A stretch of DNA of 64,000 bases. Source: Pseudonocardia oceani (lineage in GTDB: Bacteria; Actinomycetota; Actinomycetes; Mycobacteriales; Pseudonocardiaceae). Positions 44,559 through 52,823 of this stretch are shown one piece after another. The notes under the pieces were generated by a model. The model was not told the origin of the DNA and searched no databases. It saw only the letters and a program-made list of their open reading frames with translations. Each line of letters starts with the position of its first letter. The stretch's first letter is position 1. The DNA is taken from positions 35,101-99,100 of the forward strand of contig NZ_JADQDF010000002.1 of NCBI RefSeq assembly GCF_019263585.2. The letters run 5' to 3'. The position numbers and the translations under genes were made by a program.

Positions 44559-44600
44559 GCAGGAAGGACCCCCCGCGGATCCGCGGGGGGTCCTTCCTGC
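44559..44600 (+). terminator. Strong hairpin terminator after the dnd island
   Basis: A perfect 19-bp stem starting GCAGGAAGGACCCCCCGCG with a GATC loop, ten bases after the DGQHR stop. There is no long T-run, as is usual in actinomycetes. It can also stop transcripts coming from the right. Confidence 0.88.
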
Positions 44601-44617
44601 GTAAGAGGGACCGGTAG

Positions 44618-44842
44618 CTACGCCCTATCCGCATCCTGGTGGACCCCATCGCCCTGGTCCGCGAGCTGTCGCCCTCGCGCGGTTGCCCAGGCGACGACGT
44701 CGGCCTTGCGCCACACCTTGCCCATCGCAAGGACTGCGACGGGCACGGGGAAGTCAGCATGACCGATCAGCTGCTGGACCCGCTGACGACTGACTCCGAG
44801 CATGTGCTCAAGCTCCTGGGAGCCGGCGAGGTCCTCCATCAC
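44618..44842 (-). CDS. AlpA/excisionase-like helix-turn-helix protein
   Basis: The 74-aa protein fits the MerR-like excisionase fold: EHMLGVSRQRVQQLIGHADFP, then VWRKADVVAWA. An ATG one codon in is an alternative start. It faces the gene at 44910, and two identical palindromes lie in between, so it probably regulates both genes. Confidence 0.8.
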   Translation of the reverse strand: MMEDLAGSQELEHMLGVSRQRVQQLIGHADFPVPVAVLAMGKVWRKADVVAWATARGRQLADQGDGVHQDADRA

Positions 44843-44866
44843 ACCGCTCAGCCTATATCCCTTGCC

Positions 44867-44882
44867 CTAGTCACTTGACTAG
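44867..44882. promoter_or_regulatory. Operator palindrome CTAGTCACTTGACTAG
   Basis: Perfect 7-bp arms CTAGTCA/TGACTAG around two bases, 24 bp before the AlpA-like start. The same arms recur at 44902-44917. Confidence 0.75.
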
Positions 44883-44901
44883 CAGTTCAAACGAGCGCAC
44901 A

Positions 44902-44917
44902 CTAGTCACATGACTAG
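44902..44917. promoter_or_regulatory. Operator palindrome CTAGTCACATGACTAG containing a start codon
   Basis: Same 7-bp arms as the site 35 bp to the left. The ATG of the rightward gene (44910-44912) lies in its centre, so binding here would block that gene directly. Confidence 0.75.
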
Positions 44918-45278
44918 GCCCGCCTCCCTCGACCGCTGGCCCGACACTGGATCAGGCGACACCTACCTCCCACAGAAGCCATACCCGAACGGCGTCACGA
45001 TCTGGCGCAGCAGCCGCTGGCTCGGAAACGGCTTCGGCACCCAGGTCCGCTACGTCGCTGTGAACTCCGACGGATACATCGTCGGCCGGTACGTCAACGA
45101 GCGCTACCGAGTCAGTTCGTGGGTACTCGGGGTCACCGACCTCGAACCGGAGTACGACGGGCCGCCAGATCACCGTCACACGCTCACGAGCCGTTTCGTC
45201 AAGTGGCGTCGGGCGGTCCGAGCCGTGGCGGGCCCCGACGCCACCGAAGATGCCCAGGGCCAGCGAGGTTCAGCGTAA
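44910..45278 (+). CDS. Hypothetical protein (122 aa)
   Basis: The protein begins MTRPASLDRWPDTGSGD and contains a WRSSRWLGNGFG and VRYVAVNSDGYIVGRYV stretch that looks like antiparallel beta strands. No family is recognised. There is no good ribosome binding site, because the operator occupies that position; translation may start on a near-leaderless mRNA. Confidence 0.5.
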   Translation: MTRPASLDRWPDTGSGDTYLPQKPYPNGVTIWRSSRWLGNGFGTQVRYVAVNSDGYIVGRYVNERYRVSSWVLGVTDLEPEYDGPPDHRHTLTSRFVKWRRAVRAVAGPDATEDAQGQRGSA

Positions 45279-45742
45279 GGCCGCTGACCAGCGCAAGACT
45301 TACTGCAGAGTCGAAGTACGTGATACAGCGGGTTATCACGTACTTGGGAGGTCGCGAGCTATAGGCCGAGCGCGGCCGCGATCGGGTCCTTTCCCGACAG
45401 GCCCTCCATCGCGCACTCACTCAGCGAGATCGATGTCAGGCTGTGATAACTGGACAGGATGCTAGCATCGCCGTATGACGATGCTGGGAACTCGGGTCGC
45501 CCGCGTGCTGACAACTCTCGGTGCCGTTCTTCAGGTCACGGAGGCAGATCCCCGCGCCGCGTCGCCGCGGCGGTCGCCCCGCCTGCGGCGACCCACCGCT
45601 GACGGCTTGCAGGTCATGACGTAGCTCCCCGGGGGTCGCGTTCCGCTGAAGCGGCGTGCCCGAACCGCCACACCGTCCGCCACGCCGCCCGCTCGCCCGG
45701 CAATCACCCCTCACCGGCCGAGCGATCATTCAGAAGGCAGCC
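45279..45742. other. 460-bp stretch before cadD with palindromes and a mini-ORF
   Basis: It holds a perfect 12-bp dyad (45314-45345), the palindrome GATGCTAGCATC (45458-45469) and just after it a 49-codon frame from ATG 45475 to TAG 45624 (MTMLGTRVARVLTTLGAVLQ...). The second palindrome could be a metal-regulator operator for cadD. The mini-ORF may be a leader peptide or chance. Confidence 0.4.
45314..45345. promoter_or_regulatory. Perfect dyad AAGTACGTGATA / TATCACGTACTT
   Basis: Perfect 12-bp arms separated by 8 bases, about 35 bp after the 122-aa gene. The A/T-rich arms stand out in this region. It could be a regulator or recombinase site. Confidence 0.6.
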
Positions 45743-46354
45743 ATGGAGCCCCTCACCTGGACCCTGCAGGCCATCGGCCTGTTCACGGTTACCAACATCG
45801 ACGACGTGATCGTGCTGTCGTTGTTCTACGCCCGAGGTGCCGGCGTCCCGGGGACCACGGCCAAGATCCTCGGTGGTCAGTACCTCGGTTTCGGCGCCAT
45901 CCTGGCCGCGGCGGTGCTCGTCGCCCTCGGTGCGCGCAGTTTCCTGCCCGAGGAGGTCATCCCGTACTTCGGCCTCATCCCCCTGGTCCTGGGCCTGCTC
46001 GCGGCCTGGCGAGCCTGGCGATCCTGGCGCGACGAGGACGACGATGACGACGAGGGCAAGCTCAGCGGCAGGGCGCTCGGCGTCGGGACCATCGCCGCAG
46101 TCACCTTCGCCAACGGTGGGGACAACATCGGCGTCTACGTCCCGGTCTTCGCCACCGTCGGCACCGGCGGCATCATCGCCTACTCGATTGTGTTCCTCGC
46201 ACTGGTCGCCGTGCTGGTCGCCGCGGCGCGCTTCGTCGCCACCCGCAAGCCGATCGCCGAGGTGCTGGAGCGCTGGGAGCAGGTGCTGTTCCCGATCGTG
46301 CTGATCGGTCTGGGCATCGTCATCCTGATCGAGGGCGGCGCCTTCGGCCTGTAG
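45743..46354 (+). CDS. cadD: CadD-family cadmium resistance transporter
   Basis: The 203-residue protein matches the CadD family in length and pattern: N-terminal FTVTNIDDVIVLSLFYARG with acidic residues in the membrane, five to six helices, an acidic loop (RDEDDDDDEGKL) and TFANGGDNIGVYVPVFA. CadD exports or binds Cd2+. AGAAGG lies before the ATG. It opens a metal-resistance section that also has a CtpG-like ATPase. Confidence 0.88.
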   Translation: MEPLTWTLQAIGLFTVTNIDDVIVLSLFYARGAGVPGTTAKILGGQYLGFGAILAAAVLVALGARSFLPEEVIPYFGLIPLVLGLLAAWRAWRSWRDEDDDDDEGKLSGRALGVGTIAAVTFANGGDNIGVYVPVFATVGTGGIIAYSIVFLALVAVLVAAARFVATRKPIAEVLERWEQVLFPIVLIGLGIVILIEGGAFGL

Positions 46355-46529
46355 GCGCCGCGACGGCCCGTTGAGGCTGGCCATTCATCCGCGTGCCGCT
46401 GAAGGCGTCACCCCTCCGTCGGCGAGACGGGAGCCGCTGCGCTGTCATCGACTCCGCCGTTTATCATCGCCGCATGCCGATTGCTGTTGGTGTGAGCTCG
46501 GACGGGGCGCTGAGCGATCGGGCGGAGTC

Positions 46530-47063
46530 GTGGCGGTGAGTGCTCGGCTGCGGTCGCGCTCGATCGTCACGGCCGGTGTCACGGCGGTGGTGGCGGTCCT
46601 GGTCGATGTGGTGACCAAGCGGCTGGCCGACACCCGGCTGTCCGGCTCGCCGGTGGACCTCGGGATCGGGCGCCTGCAGCTCAGCTACAACACCGGGGTG
46701 GCGTTCAGTCTGGGTGACGGGCTGGCGACCTGGGCCGTGCTTGGGCTGGCCGGGATGGTGACCGGTGGTGTGCTGGTCGCGATCGTCGCGGGCTGGCTGC
46801 GCCCCCCGGTGCCGGCGGGGCTCGTCCTGGGCGGTGCGGTGGCCAACATCGTGGACCGGGCCGGGGACGGCGCGGTCACCGACTTCCTGTGGCTGGGCTG
46901 GTTCCCGACGTTCAACTTGGCCGACACCGCGATCACCCTCGGGGTGCTCGCCCTGCTGTGGGCGTCGTGGCGCACTGATCACGGCCCTTCCCGCGGGCAG
47001 GGCACCGCCCCGGAGCAGGCACCGGCGGACCTCGGCCGCTCCGCCTCGGACGGCGCCTCATGA
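46530..47063 (+). CDS. lspA: Lipoprotein signal peptidase II
   Basis: LspA cuts the signal peptide from lipidated prolipoproteins. The 177-aa protein has four membrane helices and both catalytic aspartates: VANIVDRAGDGAVTDFL and FNLADTAIT. It also has LSYNTGVAFSLGDG, the family's NxGxAF motif. GTGs at 46530 and 46536 are both possible starts. It opens an operon with lipoprotein and thiol-exchange genes. Confidence 0.92.
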   Translation: MAVSARLRSRSIVTAGVTAVVAVLVDVVTKRLADTRLSGSPVDLGIGRLQLSYNTGVAFSLGDGLATWAVLGLAGMVTGGVLVAIVAGWLRPPVPAGLVLGGAVANIVDRAGDGAVTDFLWLGWFPTFNLADTAITLGVLALLWASWRTDHGPSRGQGTAPEQAPADLGRSASDGAS

Positions 47064-47266
47064 GCGCGGTCCTGCCACCCGCGCACCGGATCCGGTCGCT
47101 GGCACCGTCCGTGTCGGCCGCGGCCCCTCGGGGGGTGCTGTCCTGCGCCGGCGCTGCGCTGCTGATGTGGCGACGTGGAGGCTCGTGGGTGACGTCAAGT
47201 GATGGGCGCAGCGGACGAGCGCTGCGTGAACAGGGGCGAGCGCTGTGTGAACAGGACATCGCGTGA
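47060..47266 (+). CDS. Possible small coupled ORF (68 aa)
   Basis: The frame starts with an ATG overlapping the lspA stop by 4 bp and ends overlapping the next start by 4 bp, a perfect coupling at both ends. The product has a hydrophobic middle (GVLSCAGAALLMW) and ends with a repeat (RALREQGRALCEQ) encoded by a 20-21 bp tandem duplication. It may be a real small protein or only a coupling leader. Confidence 0.35.
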   Translation: MSAVLPPAHRIRSLAPSVSAAAPRGVLSCAGAALLMWRRGGSWVTSSDGRSGRALREQGRALCEQDIA

Positions 47267-47982
47267 GTCGTCCGCATGACCGCGCCTCCACGCGGCGGCC
47301 GTGGCGTGGCGCGGCTGGACTGAGGGTGCTGGCCGTGGCGGCCGCGATGCTGCTGGTGGCCGGGTGCTCCTACGCCTCCCCGAGCGGGGACGCACCGAGT
47401 CAGGCGCGGGAGTTCACCTTTGTCGCGCCGGGGGGTCAGACCCGGATCTTCTATGACCCTCCCGCCCAGCGCGGCGCGGTGACGGGCCTGTCCGGGGAAA
47501 GCCTGCTCGAGCCGGGCGCCACCATCGGCCTGGAGGATTTCCCCGGTCAGGTGGTGGTGCTCAACATCTGGGGTGCCTGGTGCGGCCCGTGCCGGGAGGA
47601 GATGCCCGGGCTGCAGCAGATCCATGAGCAGATGCAGCCCAGCGGGGTGACCCTGCTCGGGATCGACATCCGCGATGACGCCGACGCGGCACGGGACTTC
47701 ATGCGCGATCGCGGCATCACCTATCCGTCGATCTTCGACAACCCGGCTCGGTCGCTGACCGCGCTGCGTGGGTTCCCGCGCAACACCGTGCCGTCGACGA
47801 TCGTGCTGGACCGGCAGCACCGGGTGGCCGCGGTGTTCCTGACCGCGGTGCGGGTCAGTGAGCTGCTACCGGTGGTGCAGCGCATCGCCGCCGAGCCGGA
47901 CGGGGCGGTCACCGGTGGAGCGCCGGGCACCCCGTCGGGGAGCACCCCGGTCGCGGGCACACCGGCGGAGGGTACGGGATGA
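47263..47982 (+). CDS. TlpA/ResA-like thioredoxin lipoprotein
   Basis: The 239-aa protein has an N-terminal signal with lipobox LLVAGC, so it is anchored outside the membrane. From about residue 80 it has a TlpA fold (VVVLNIWGAWCGPCREEMPG) with the redox WCGPC motif and the cis-proline TVPST. It would reduce or isomerise exported disulfides, fed by the CcdA encoded next (4-bp overlap). The tail is rich in Gly, Pro and Thr. Confidence 0.9.
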   Translation: MSRPHDRASTRRPWRGAAGLRVLAVAAAMLLVAGCSYASPSGDAPSQAREFTFVAPGGQTRIFYDPPAQRGAVTGLSGESLLEPGATIGLEDFPGQVVVLNIWGAWCGPCREEMPGLQQIHEQMQPSGVTLLGIDIRDDADAARDFMRDRGITYPSIFDNPARSLTALRGFPRNTVPSTIVLDRQHRVAAVFLTAVRVSELLPVVQRIAAEPDGAVTGGAPGTPSGSTPVAGTPAEGTG

Positions 47983-48767
47983 GCATCACCGAGCTGGCGA
48001 TCTCGGGGCCTCTGCTGGTGGCGATCGCCCTGGCGGTGGCCGCGGGGGTGCTGTCGTTCGCCTCGCCCTGCGCGTTGCCCCTCGTCCCGGGCTACGTCGC
48101 GTACCTGGCTGGACTGGTCGGCGCCGACGAGTCCGGCACCGCCGCCGCGGGCGCGGGCGGGACGGCGACCCGCACCGCGGGGCGGTGGCGGGTGGCCGGC
48201 GCGGCGATGCTGTTCGTCGCCGGGTTCACCGTCGTGTTCGCCGGCGGGGTGCTGCTGGTGCTGGGCCTGTCGGACTGGCTGATCGGCAACGAGCTGCTGC
48301 TGCAGCGCATCGGCGGGGTGGTGACCATCGCGATGGGGCTGGTGTTCCTCGGGTTCGTCCCTGCCCTGCAGCGCGATGTACGGATCCACCGGCGCCCGCG
48401 GGCCGGGCTGGCCGGCGCGCCGCTGCTGGGCGCGGTGTACGGGTTGGGCTGGACCCCGTGCCTGGGTCCCACCCTGACCGGGGTGATCGCCCTGGCCACC
48501 GGCACCCAGGTCGGCCCGACCACGCTGCGCGGCCTGGTGCTGGTGCTGGCCTACTGCGCCGGGCTCGGGGTCCCGTTCGTGCTGATCGCGCTCGGCACTG
48601 GGTGGGCGGTGCGCACCACCGGCTGGATGCGCCGCCACATCCGCGCCTTACAGATCACCGGCGGGGTGATGCTGCTGCTGTTGGGCGGGCTGCTGGTCAC
48701 CGGGGCGTGGGGGGCGTTCATCGCCTGGATGCGTGGCCCCATCGGCGGCTACACCCTGCCGCTGTGA
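47979..48767 (+). CDS. ccdA: CcdA-type transmembrane thiol carrier
   Basis: The 262-aa membrane protein has six helices and the two redox cysteines in SFASPCALPLVPGYVAYL and YGLGWTPCLGPTL. CcdA passes electrons from cytoplasmic thioredoxin to extracytoplasmic TlpA-like proteins. TlpA genes flank the lnt/ccdA pair on both sides, so this is a self-contained reducing pathway. Confidence 0.92.
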   Translation: MSITELAISGPLLVAIALAVAAGVLSFASPCALPLVPGYVAYLAGLVGADESGTAAAGAGGTATRTAGRWRVAGAAMLFVAGFTVVFAGGVLLVLGLSDWLIGNELLLQRIGGVVTIAMGLVFLGFVPALQRDVRIHRRPRAGLAGAPLLGAVYGLGWTPCLGPTLTGVIALATGTQVGPTTLRGLVLVLAYCAGLGVPFVLIALGTGWAVRTTGWMRRHIRALQITGGVMLLLLGGLLVTGAWGAFIAWMRGPIGGYTLPL

Positions 48768-50446
48768 TGCCCGAATCCTGGGTGGCGGCCCTCCCCGCAG
48801 CGGTCGGTACCGGGCCCATCCTTCCATCGACGACAGCCCGCGGAGTCGAACGACCGCCGGCGCGGCAGCGCGGTGCACGGTATGGGCTGTGGTGGCCGTG
48901 CGCCGCCGCGGCCGCGGCGGGCGGGCTGTTGTATCTGAGCTTCCCGCCGCGGCCGCTGTGGTGGCTCGCCCCGCTGGGGTTCGCTGTGCTCGGGGTGGTG
49001 CTGGCCGGGCGCCGTGCCCGAGCCGGGCTCGGCTACGGCCTGCTCGCCGGGCTGGGACTGTTCGTGCCACTGCTGTCCTGGACCGGCGCCTACGTCGGGC
49101 CGCTGCCGTGGCTGGTGCTCGCGGTGCTGCAGGCCTGGTTCGTCGCCGCCGCCGGCGCCGGGATCGCCGCGGTGTCGCGGCTGCCCGGCTGGCCGCTGTG
49201 GGCGGCCGGGGTGTGGGTGGCCGGGGAGGCCGCCCGCTCCCGAGTCCCGTTCGGCGGGTTCCCGTGGGGGCGGGTCGCGTTCGGGCAGCCCGACGGGGTG
49301 TTCGCGCCGCTGGCCGCGCTCGGCGGGCCGGCGCTGATCGGGTTCGCCGTCGCGCTCGCCGGGTTCGGGCTCGCCACGCTGGTGCTGCCCCTCGCTGCCC
49401 GGCCGCGCCGGCCAGCAAGGAGGACCCTGCGGGCGGCGGTGTGGCTGCTGGTGGCGGTCGTGGCGGGCCTGGCCGCGTCTCCCCTCGTCGACGCCGCCCG
49501 ACCCGGCGATCGGCTGGTCACGGTGGCGGTGGTGCAGGGCAACGTGCCCCGCCTCGGCCTGGACTTCAACGCCCAGCGCGCCGCCGTGCTCGGCAACCAC
49601 GTGCGGCGCACCGAGCAGCTCGCCGCGGACGTGGCCGCCGGCCGGGTGGCGCCGCCGGAGCTGGTGATCTGGCCGGAGAACTCCGCGGACATCGACCCGC
49701 TGCGCAACCCCGACGCCGCCGCGGCGATCGACCGCGCGGTCGCCGCGATCGGCGTGCCGGTGCTGATCGGCGCGGTGGAGTCCCCGCCGGTCGGGGGGCT
49801 GCGCAACACCGCGATCCGCTGGGAACCCGGTGTCGGCCCGACCGGCACCTACGTCAAGCGCCGCATCCAGCCCTTCGGGGAGTACATCCCGATGCGCTCG
49901 GTGGTGCGGCTGTTCAGCGACAAGGTCGACCGGGTGCAGCGCGACTTCACCCCCGGCACCGAGGCGACGGTGCTGCAGATGGGACCAGCCGCGGTCGGGA
50001 TCGCCACCTGCTACGAGGTGGCCTTCGACGACACCGTCACCGACACCGTTCGCGGCGGCGCGCAACTGCTGGCCGTGCCGGCCAACAACGCCACCTTCGG
50101 ACGCACCGAGATGACCTACCAGCAGCTGGCCCAGTCCCGGATCCGGGCGATCGAGCACGGCCGCACCGTGCTGGTCGCCGCGACCAGCGGGGTCAGCGCC
50201 ATCATCACCCCCGACGGCACCGTGCAGCAGCAGACCGGGCAATTCACCCCCGACGCGCTCGTCGCGCAGGTCCCGCTGCGATCCACCACCACACCGGCCA
50301 CCGGGCTGGGCGGGGTCGTCGAAGCGGTCCTGGCCGCGATCGGCGCCGTCGCCGTTGTCGTCGCTGCCGTTCTCGCCGTCGCCGCCCGTGCCACGATCCG
50401 CCGTGATCAGGGCGGGCGCGGGCGTGGTCGGGGTCGGTGGGCGTGA
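48767..50446 (+). CDS. lnt: Apolipoprotein N-acyltransferase
   Basis: Lnt adds the third acyl chain to lipoproteins. The 559-aa protein has about 7 N-terminal helices and a C-terminal nitrilase domain with the catalytic glutamate (LVIWPENSADID), lysine (TYVKRRIQPFGEYIP) and cysteine (GIATCYEVAF). The ATG overlaps the ccdA stop by one base (TGATG). Together with lspA the element carries two steps of lipoprotein maturation. Confidence 0.92.
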   Translation: MPESWVAALPAAVGTGPILPSTTARGVERPPARQRGARYGLWWPCAAAAAAGGLLYLSFPPRPLWWLAPLGFAVLGVVLAGRRARAGLGYGLLAGLGLFVPLLSWTGAYVGPLPWLVLAVLQAWFVAAAGAGIAAVSRLPGWPLWAAGVWVAGEAARSRVPFGGFPWGRVAFGQPDGVFAPLAALGGPALIGFAVALAGFGLATLVLPLAARPRRPARRTLRAAVWLLVAVVAGLAASPLVDAARPGDRLVTVAVVQGNVPRLGLDFNAQRAAVLGNHVRRTEQLAADVAAGRVAPPELVIWPENSADIDPLRNPDAAAAIDRAVAAIGVPVLIGAVESPPVGGLRNTAIRWEPGVGPTGTYVKRRIQPFGEYIPMRSVVRLFSDKVDRVQRDFTPGTEATVLQMGPAAVGIATCYEVAFDDTVTDTVRGGAQLLAVPANNATFGRTEMTYQQLAQSRIRAIEHGRTVLVAATSGVSAIITPDGTVQQQTGQFTPDALVAQVPLRSTTTPATGLGGVVEAVLAAIGAVAVVVAAVLAVAARATIRRDQGGRGRGRGRWA

Positions 50447-51126
50447 TGCGCTCGGAGCTGCGGTGGACGATCGTGGTGATGGTGCTGGCCGTGGCCGGGG
50501 TGATCGCCCTGTGGCCGCGGGCGGCGACCATGAGCGAGCCGGCGGCCGGAGCTCGACCGGTCCCGTCCGAGCAAATCACGGCAGACCCCGACACCAGAGG
50601 CCCCGACACTGGACGCCCCGACGACGCCGCTCTGGCCACAGCCCGGGCGGCGGCAGAGCTGCCGCCCTGCCCGGCACCTGTGCCGGGCGGCCCGACCGCG
50701 CAGGGTCCGCTCGCCGAGATCGTGGTCGAGTGCCTGGGCGCACCGGGGACGGTGGCGCTGGGGCCAGCGCTCGCCGGGCGACCGGTGCTGCTCAACCTGT
50801 GGGCGTCGTGGTGCGGGCCGTGCCGCGAGGAGATTCCGGTGCTCAACACCTACGCCGCCAGTACCGGGGCGATCGCGGTGCTCGGGGTCAACGTCCGCGA
50901 CCAGCCCGCCGCCGCGCTGGGTCTAGCCGCCGAACTCGCCATGGCCTACCCGTCGGTCACCGATCCGGACAACACGCTGCAGGCCGCGCTGGCCGGGCCG
51001 CCGGTACTGCCCAGCAACTGGGTCCTGCGCCCGGACGGCTCGGTGGTCCGGATCATCGACCCGCTGGTGTTCCGCAGCCCGGACCAGGTCGCCGCGGCCG
51101 TCCAGACGGCTCTGCAGCAGCAGTGA
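50443..51126 (+). CDS. TlpA-like thioredoxin, membrane-anchored
   Basis: After one N-terminal helix (WTIVVMVLAVAGVIALWP) and a disordered linker, the 227-aa protein has a TlpA domain (VLLNLWASWCGPCREEIPVL). It lacks a lipobox, unlike the first TlpA. The GTG at 50443 is chosen for its 4-bp overlap with lnt. It is the second partner of CcdA. Confidence 0.88.
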   Translation: MMRSELRWTIVVMVLAVAGVIALWPRAATMSEPAAGARPVPSEQITADPDTRGPDTGRPDDAALATARAAAELPPCPAPVPGGPTAQGPLAEIVVECLGAPGTVALGPALAGRPVLLNLWASWCGPCREEIPVLNTYAASTGAIAVLGVNVRDQPAAALGLAAELAMAYPSVTDPDNTLQAALAGPPVLPSNWVLRPDGSVVRIIDPLVFRSPDQVAAAVQTALQQQ

Positions 51127-51152
51127 TCAACCGCAGGAGAGGACCGAGCGAG

Positions 51153-52010
51153 ATGAACACACCGCCCAAGGCGCTGCGGGGAACAGCCGCCCTCGCCATC
51201 GCGACAGTCGTGCTCACCGGATGCTCCTCCAGCACCCCGGACGCATCCACCGGCGGCCACACCGGTGCGACCGGGCTGCCGTATGAGCACGTGCACGGGC
51301 TCGGGGTGGACCCGGCCGACGGTGCGGCGTACGTGGCGACCCACGACGGGCTGTTCCGCGCCGACGCCGGCGGGCTGCAGCGCGCCGACGACACCGGCCG
51401 CGACCTGATGGGTTTCACGATCACCGGACCGGGCACGTTCCTGTCCAGCGGGCACCCCGGACCGGGTGAGCAGGTCGCGAACCCGCTCGGGCTGGTGCAG
51501 AGCACCGACGCCGGTGCGAACTGGACGACGCTCGGCCTGGCCGGGGAGGTCGACTTCCACGCCCTGGAGGTCAGCGCCGGCACGGTGTTCGGCTACGACG
51601 CCACCCATCAGGTCCTGCGCGCCAGCGAGGACGGCGGCCGCAGCTGGCAGACCCGCGCCGCGCTGCAGGCGCTCGACATCGCCGCCGACCCGGCGAACCC
51701 GGCCGCGCTGCTGGCCACCGTGCAGGGCGGCGTGGCGGCCAGCGATGACGGCGGTCGCAGCTTCGCTGCGCCCACCGGGCCGCAGCTGGCCTACCTGTCC
51801 TGGGCGAGCGACGGCACCGTCTACGGCCTCGACCCGCAGGGGGCGGTGTTCGTCAGCGACGACGGCGCAGCCAGCTGGACGCCCGCCGGGGTCGTGCCCG
51901 GCGGACGCCCGCAGGCCCTCACCGCCACCGACGGCGCGCTGCTCGCCGCCACCGCGGGCGGGGTGTACCGCTCCGATGACGGCGGAGCCACCTTCGTGCC
52001 GATGACCTGA
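51153..52010 (+). CDS. Secreted lipoprotein with sialidase-like repeats
   Basis: The 285-aa protein has a lipobox (VVLTGC) after a short signal. The rest contains repeated blades with Asp-box-like turns (STDAGANWTTL, SEDGGRSWQTR, SDDGGRSF, SDDGAASWTPA, SDDGGATFVP), the pattern of F510_1955-type proteins with a sialidase/BNR-like propeller. No glycosidase catalytic residues are evident. It probably depends on the lspA/lnt genes upstream and may bind a metal or ligand. AGGAGAGG lies ahead of the ATG. Confidence 0.8.
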   Translation: MNTPPKALRGTAALAIATVVLTGCSSSTPDASTGGHTGATGLPYEHVHGLGVDPADGAAYVATHDGLFRADAGGLQRADDTGRDLMGFTITGPGTFLSSGHPGPGEQVANPLGLVQSTDAGANWTTLGLAGEVDFHALEVSAGTVFGYDATHQVLRASEDGGRSWQTRAALQALDIAADPANPAALLATVQGGVAASDDGGRSFAAPTGPQLAYLSWASDGTVYGLDPQGAVFVSDDGAASWTPAGVVPGGRPQALTATDGALLAATAGGVYRSDDGGATFVPMT

Positions 52011-52112
52011 CCGCGGCAGACACACGCCCCGCCGCCCGATCGCCACTGCCGGCCGAGATCATCGCTCGTGGACGTCTGGCCGCGCTCCAACCGCAACGTC
52101 GCAGCAAGACCG

Positions 52113-52823
52113 TCAACGTGGTGCCGCGACGCGGATCGGGCTGCCCCCGCTGCAACGGCGGGCCGCGCGGAAGGCGAGCACGAGCCGGGTAGCGCTGACC
52201 GCGACGGCGAGCGGGGCCGCCGGCCACGACAGGGCGGTGGGCGTGGCGACCGCGGTGTGGGCGAACGTGGTGAGCAGCAGCGCGTCCCCGACGACGCAGG
52301 CGGTGGCGGCGAGGGTGGCTGCGCGGGCGGCATGCGCGGGGTGGTGCGCGAGCCGGTGACCGAGCGGGCCGGTCAGAGTGATCGCGACAAGCGCGGCGGG
52401 CACCGCGACAGCGAGCACGGCCAGATACAGCGGGTGGGCGCCGAGAAGCTCAGCGGGACGGGGCGGCCACAGCGGCGGGACGAGCGCGGCCAGCCAGACG
52501 ATCCCGACGAGTGGGCCGGAGCCGACCAGGGCCGTGCCGGACCGGCGGGCCAGGTGTGCGGTGAGCTCGCCATGGAAGGACGCGGCGACGGTGTCCGGGT
52601 CACCGAACTCGGCGACCGCGGCCCGGGCGGCATCGAGCGGATCGACACCGGTGGCGAGGTGCTGTTCGGCGGCGCTGCGCACCCCGTCATCAAGCTCCGC
52701 GACGATCCGTGCGCGCAGCCGAGCCGGGCCGCCCAGCGCGGCACCGACCTGGTCCAGCCACGTCGCCAGGACCTGTCGAGCGGCCGGGCTCAGGACCGGG
52801 CCGGTCAGGCCGGCGTCGGCCAC
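52113..52823 (-). CDS. HAAS/permease-prefix-domain membrane protein
   Basis: The 236-aa protein has an N-terminal cytoplasmic helical domain (LRARIVAELDDGVRSAAEQHLA, DPLDAARAAVAEFGDPDTVA), the permease-prefix/HAAS pattern, followed by about five membrane helices. Such genes follow PadR regulators, and here the start overlaps the end of the padR-like gene by 19 bp. The function is unknown but probably lies in envelope stress. Confidence 0.75.
   Translation of the reverse strand: MADAGLTGPVLSPAARQVLATWLDQVGAALGGPARLRARIVAELDDGVRSAAEQHLATGVDPLDAARAAVAEFGDPDTVAASFHGELTAHLARRSGTALVGSGPLVGIVWLAALVPPLWPPRPAELLGAHPLYLAVLAVAVPAALVAITLTGPLGHRLAHHPAHAARAATLAATACVVGDALLLTTFAHTAVATPTALSWPAAPLAVAVSATRLVLAFRAARRCSGGSPIRVAAPR

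Noticed and set aside
20903..45399. Fifteen-base direct repeat GGTCCTTTCCCGACA at 20903-20917 and 45385-45399, as possible att sites of a 24.5-kb element
   Set aside because: A perfect 15-bp match between two points is about what chance gives in 64 kb of G+C-rich DNA, flanks differ, and no integrase gene lies next to either copy.
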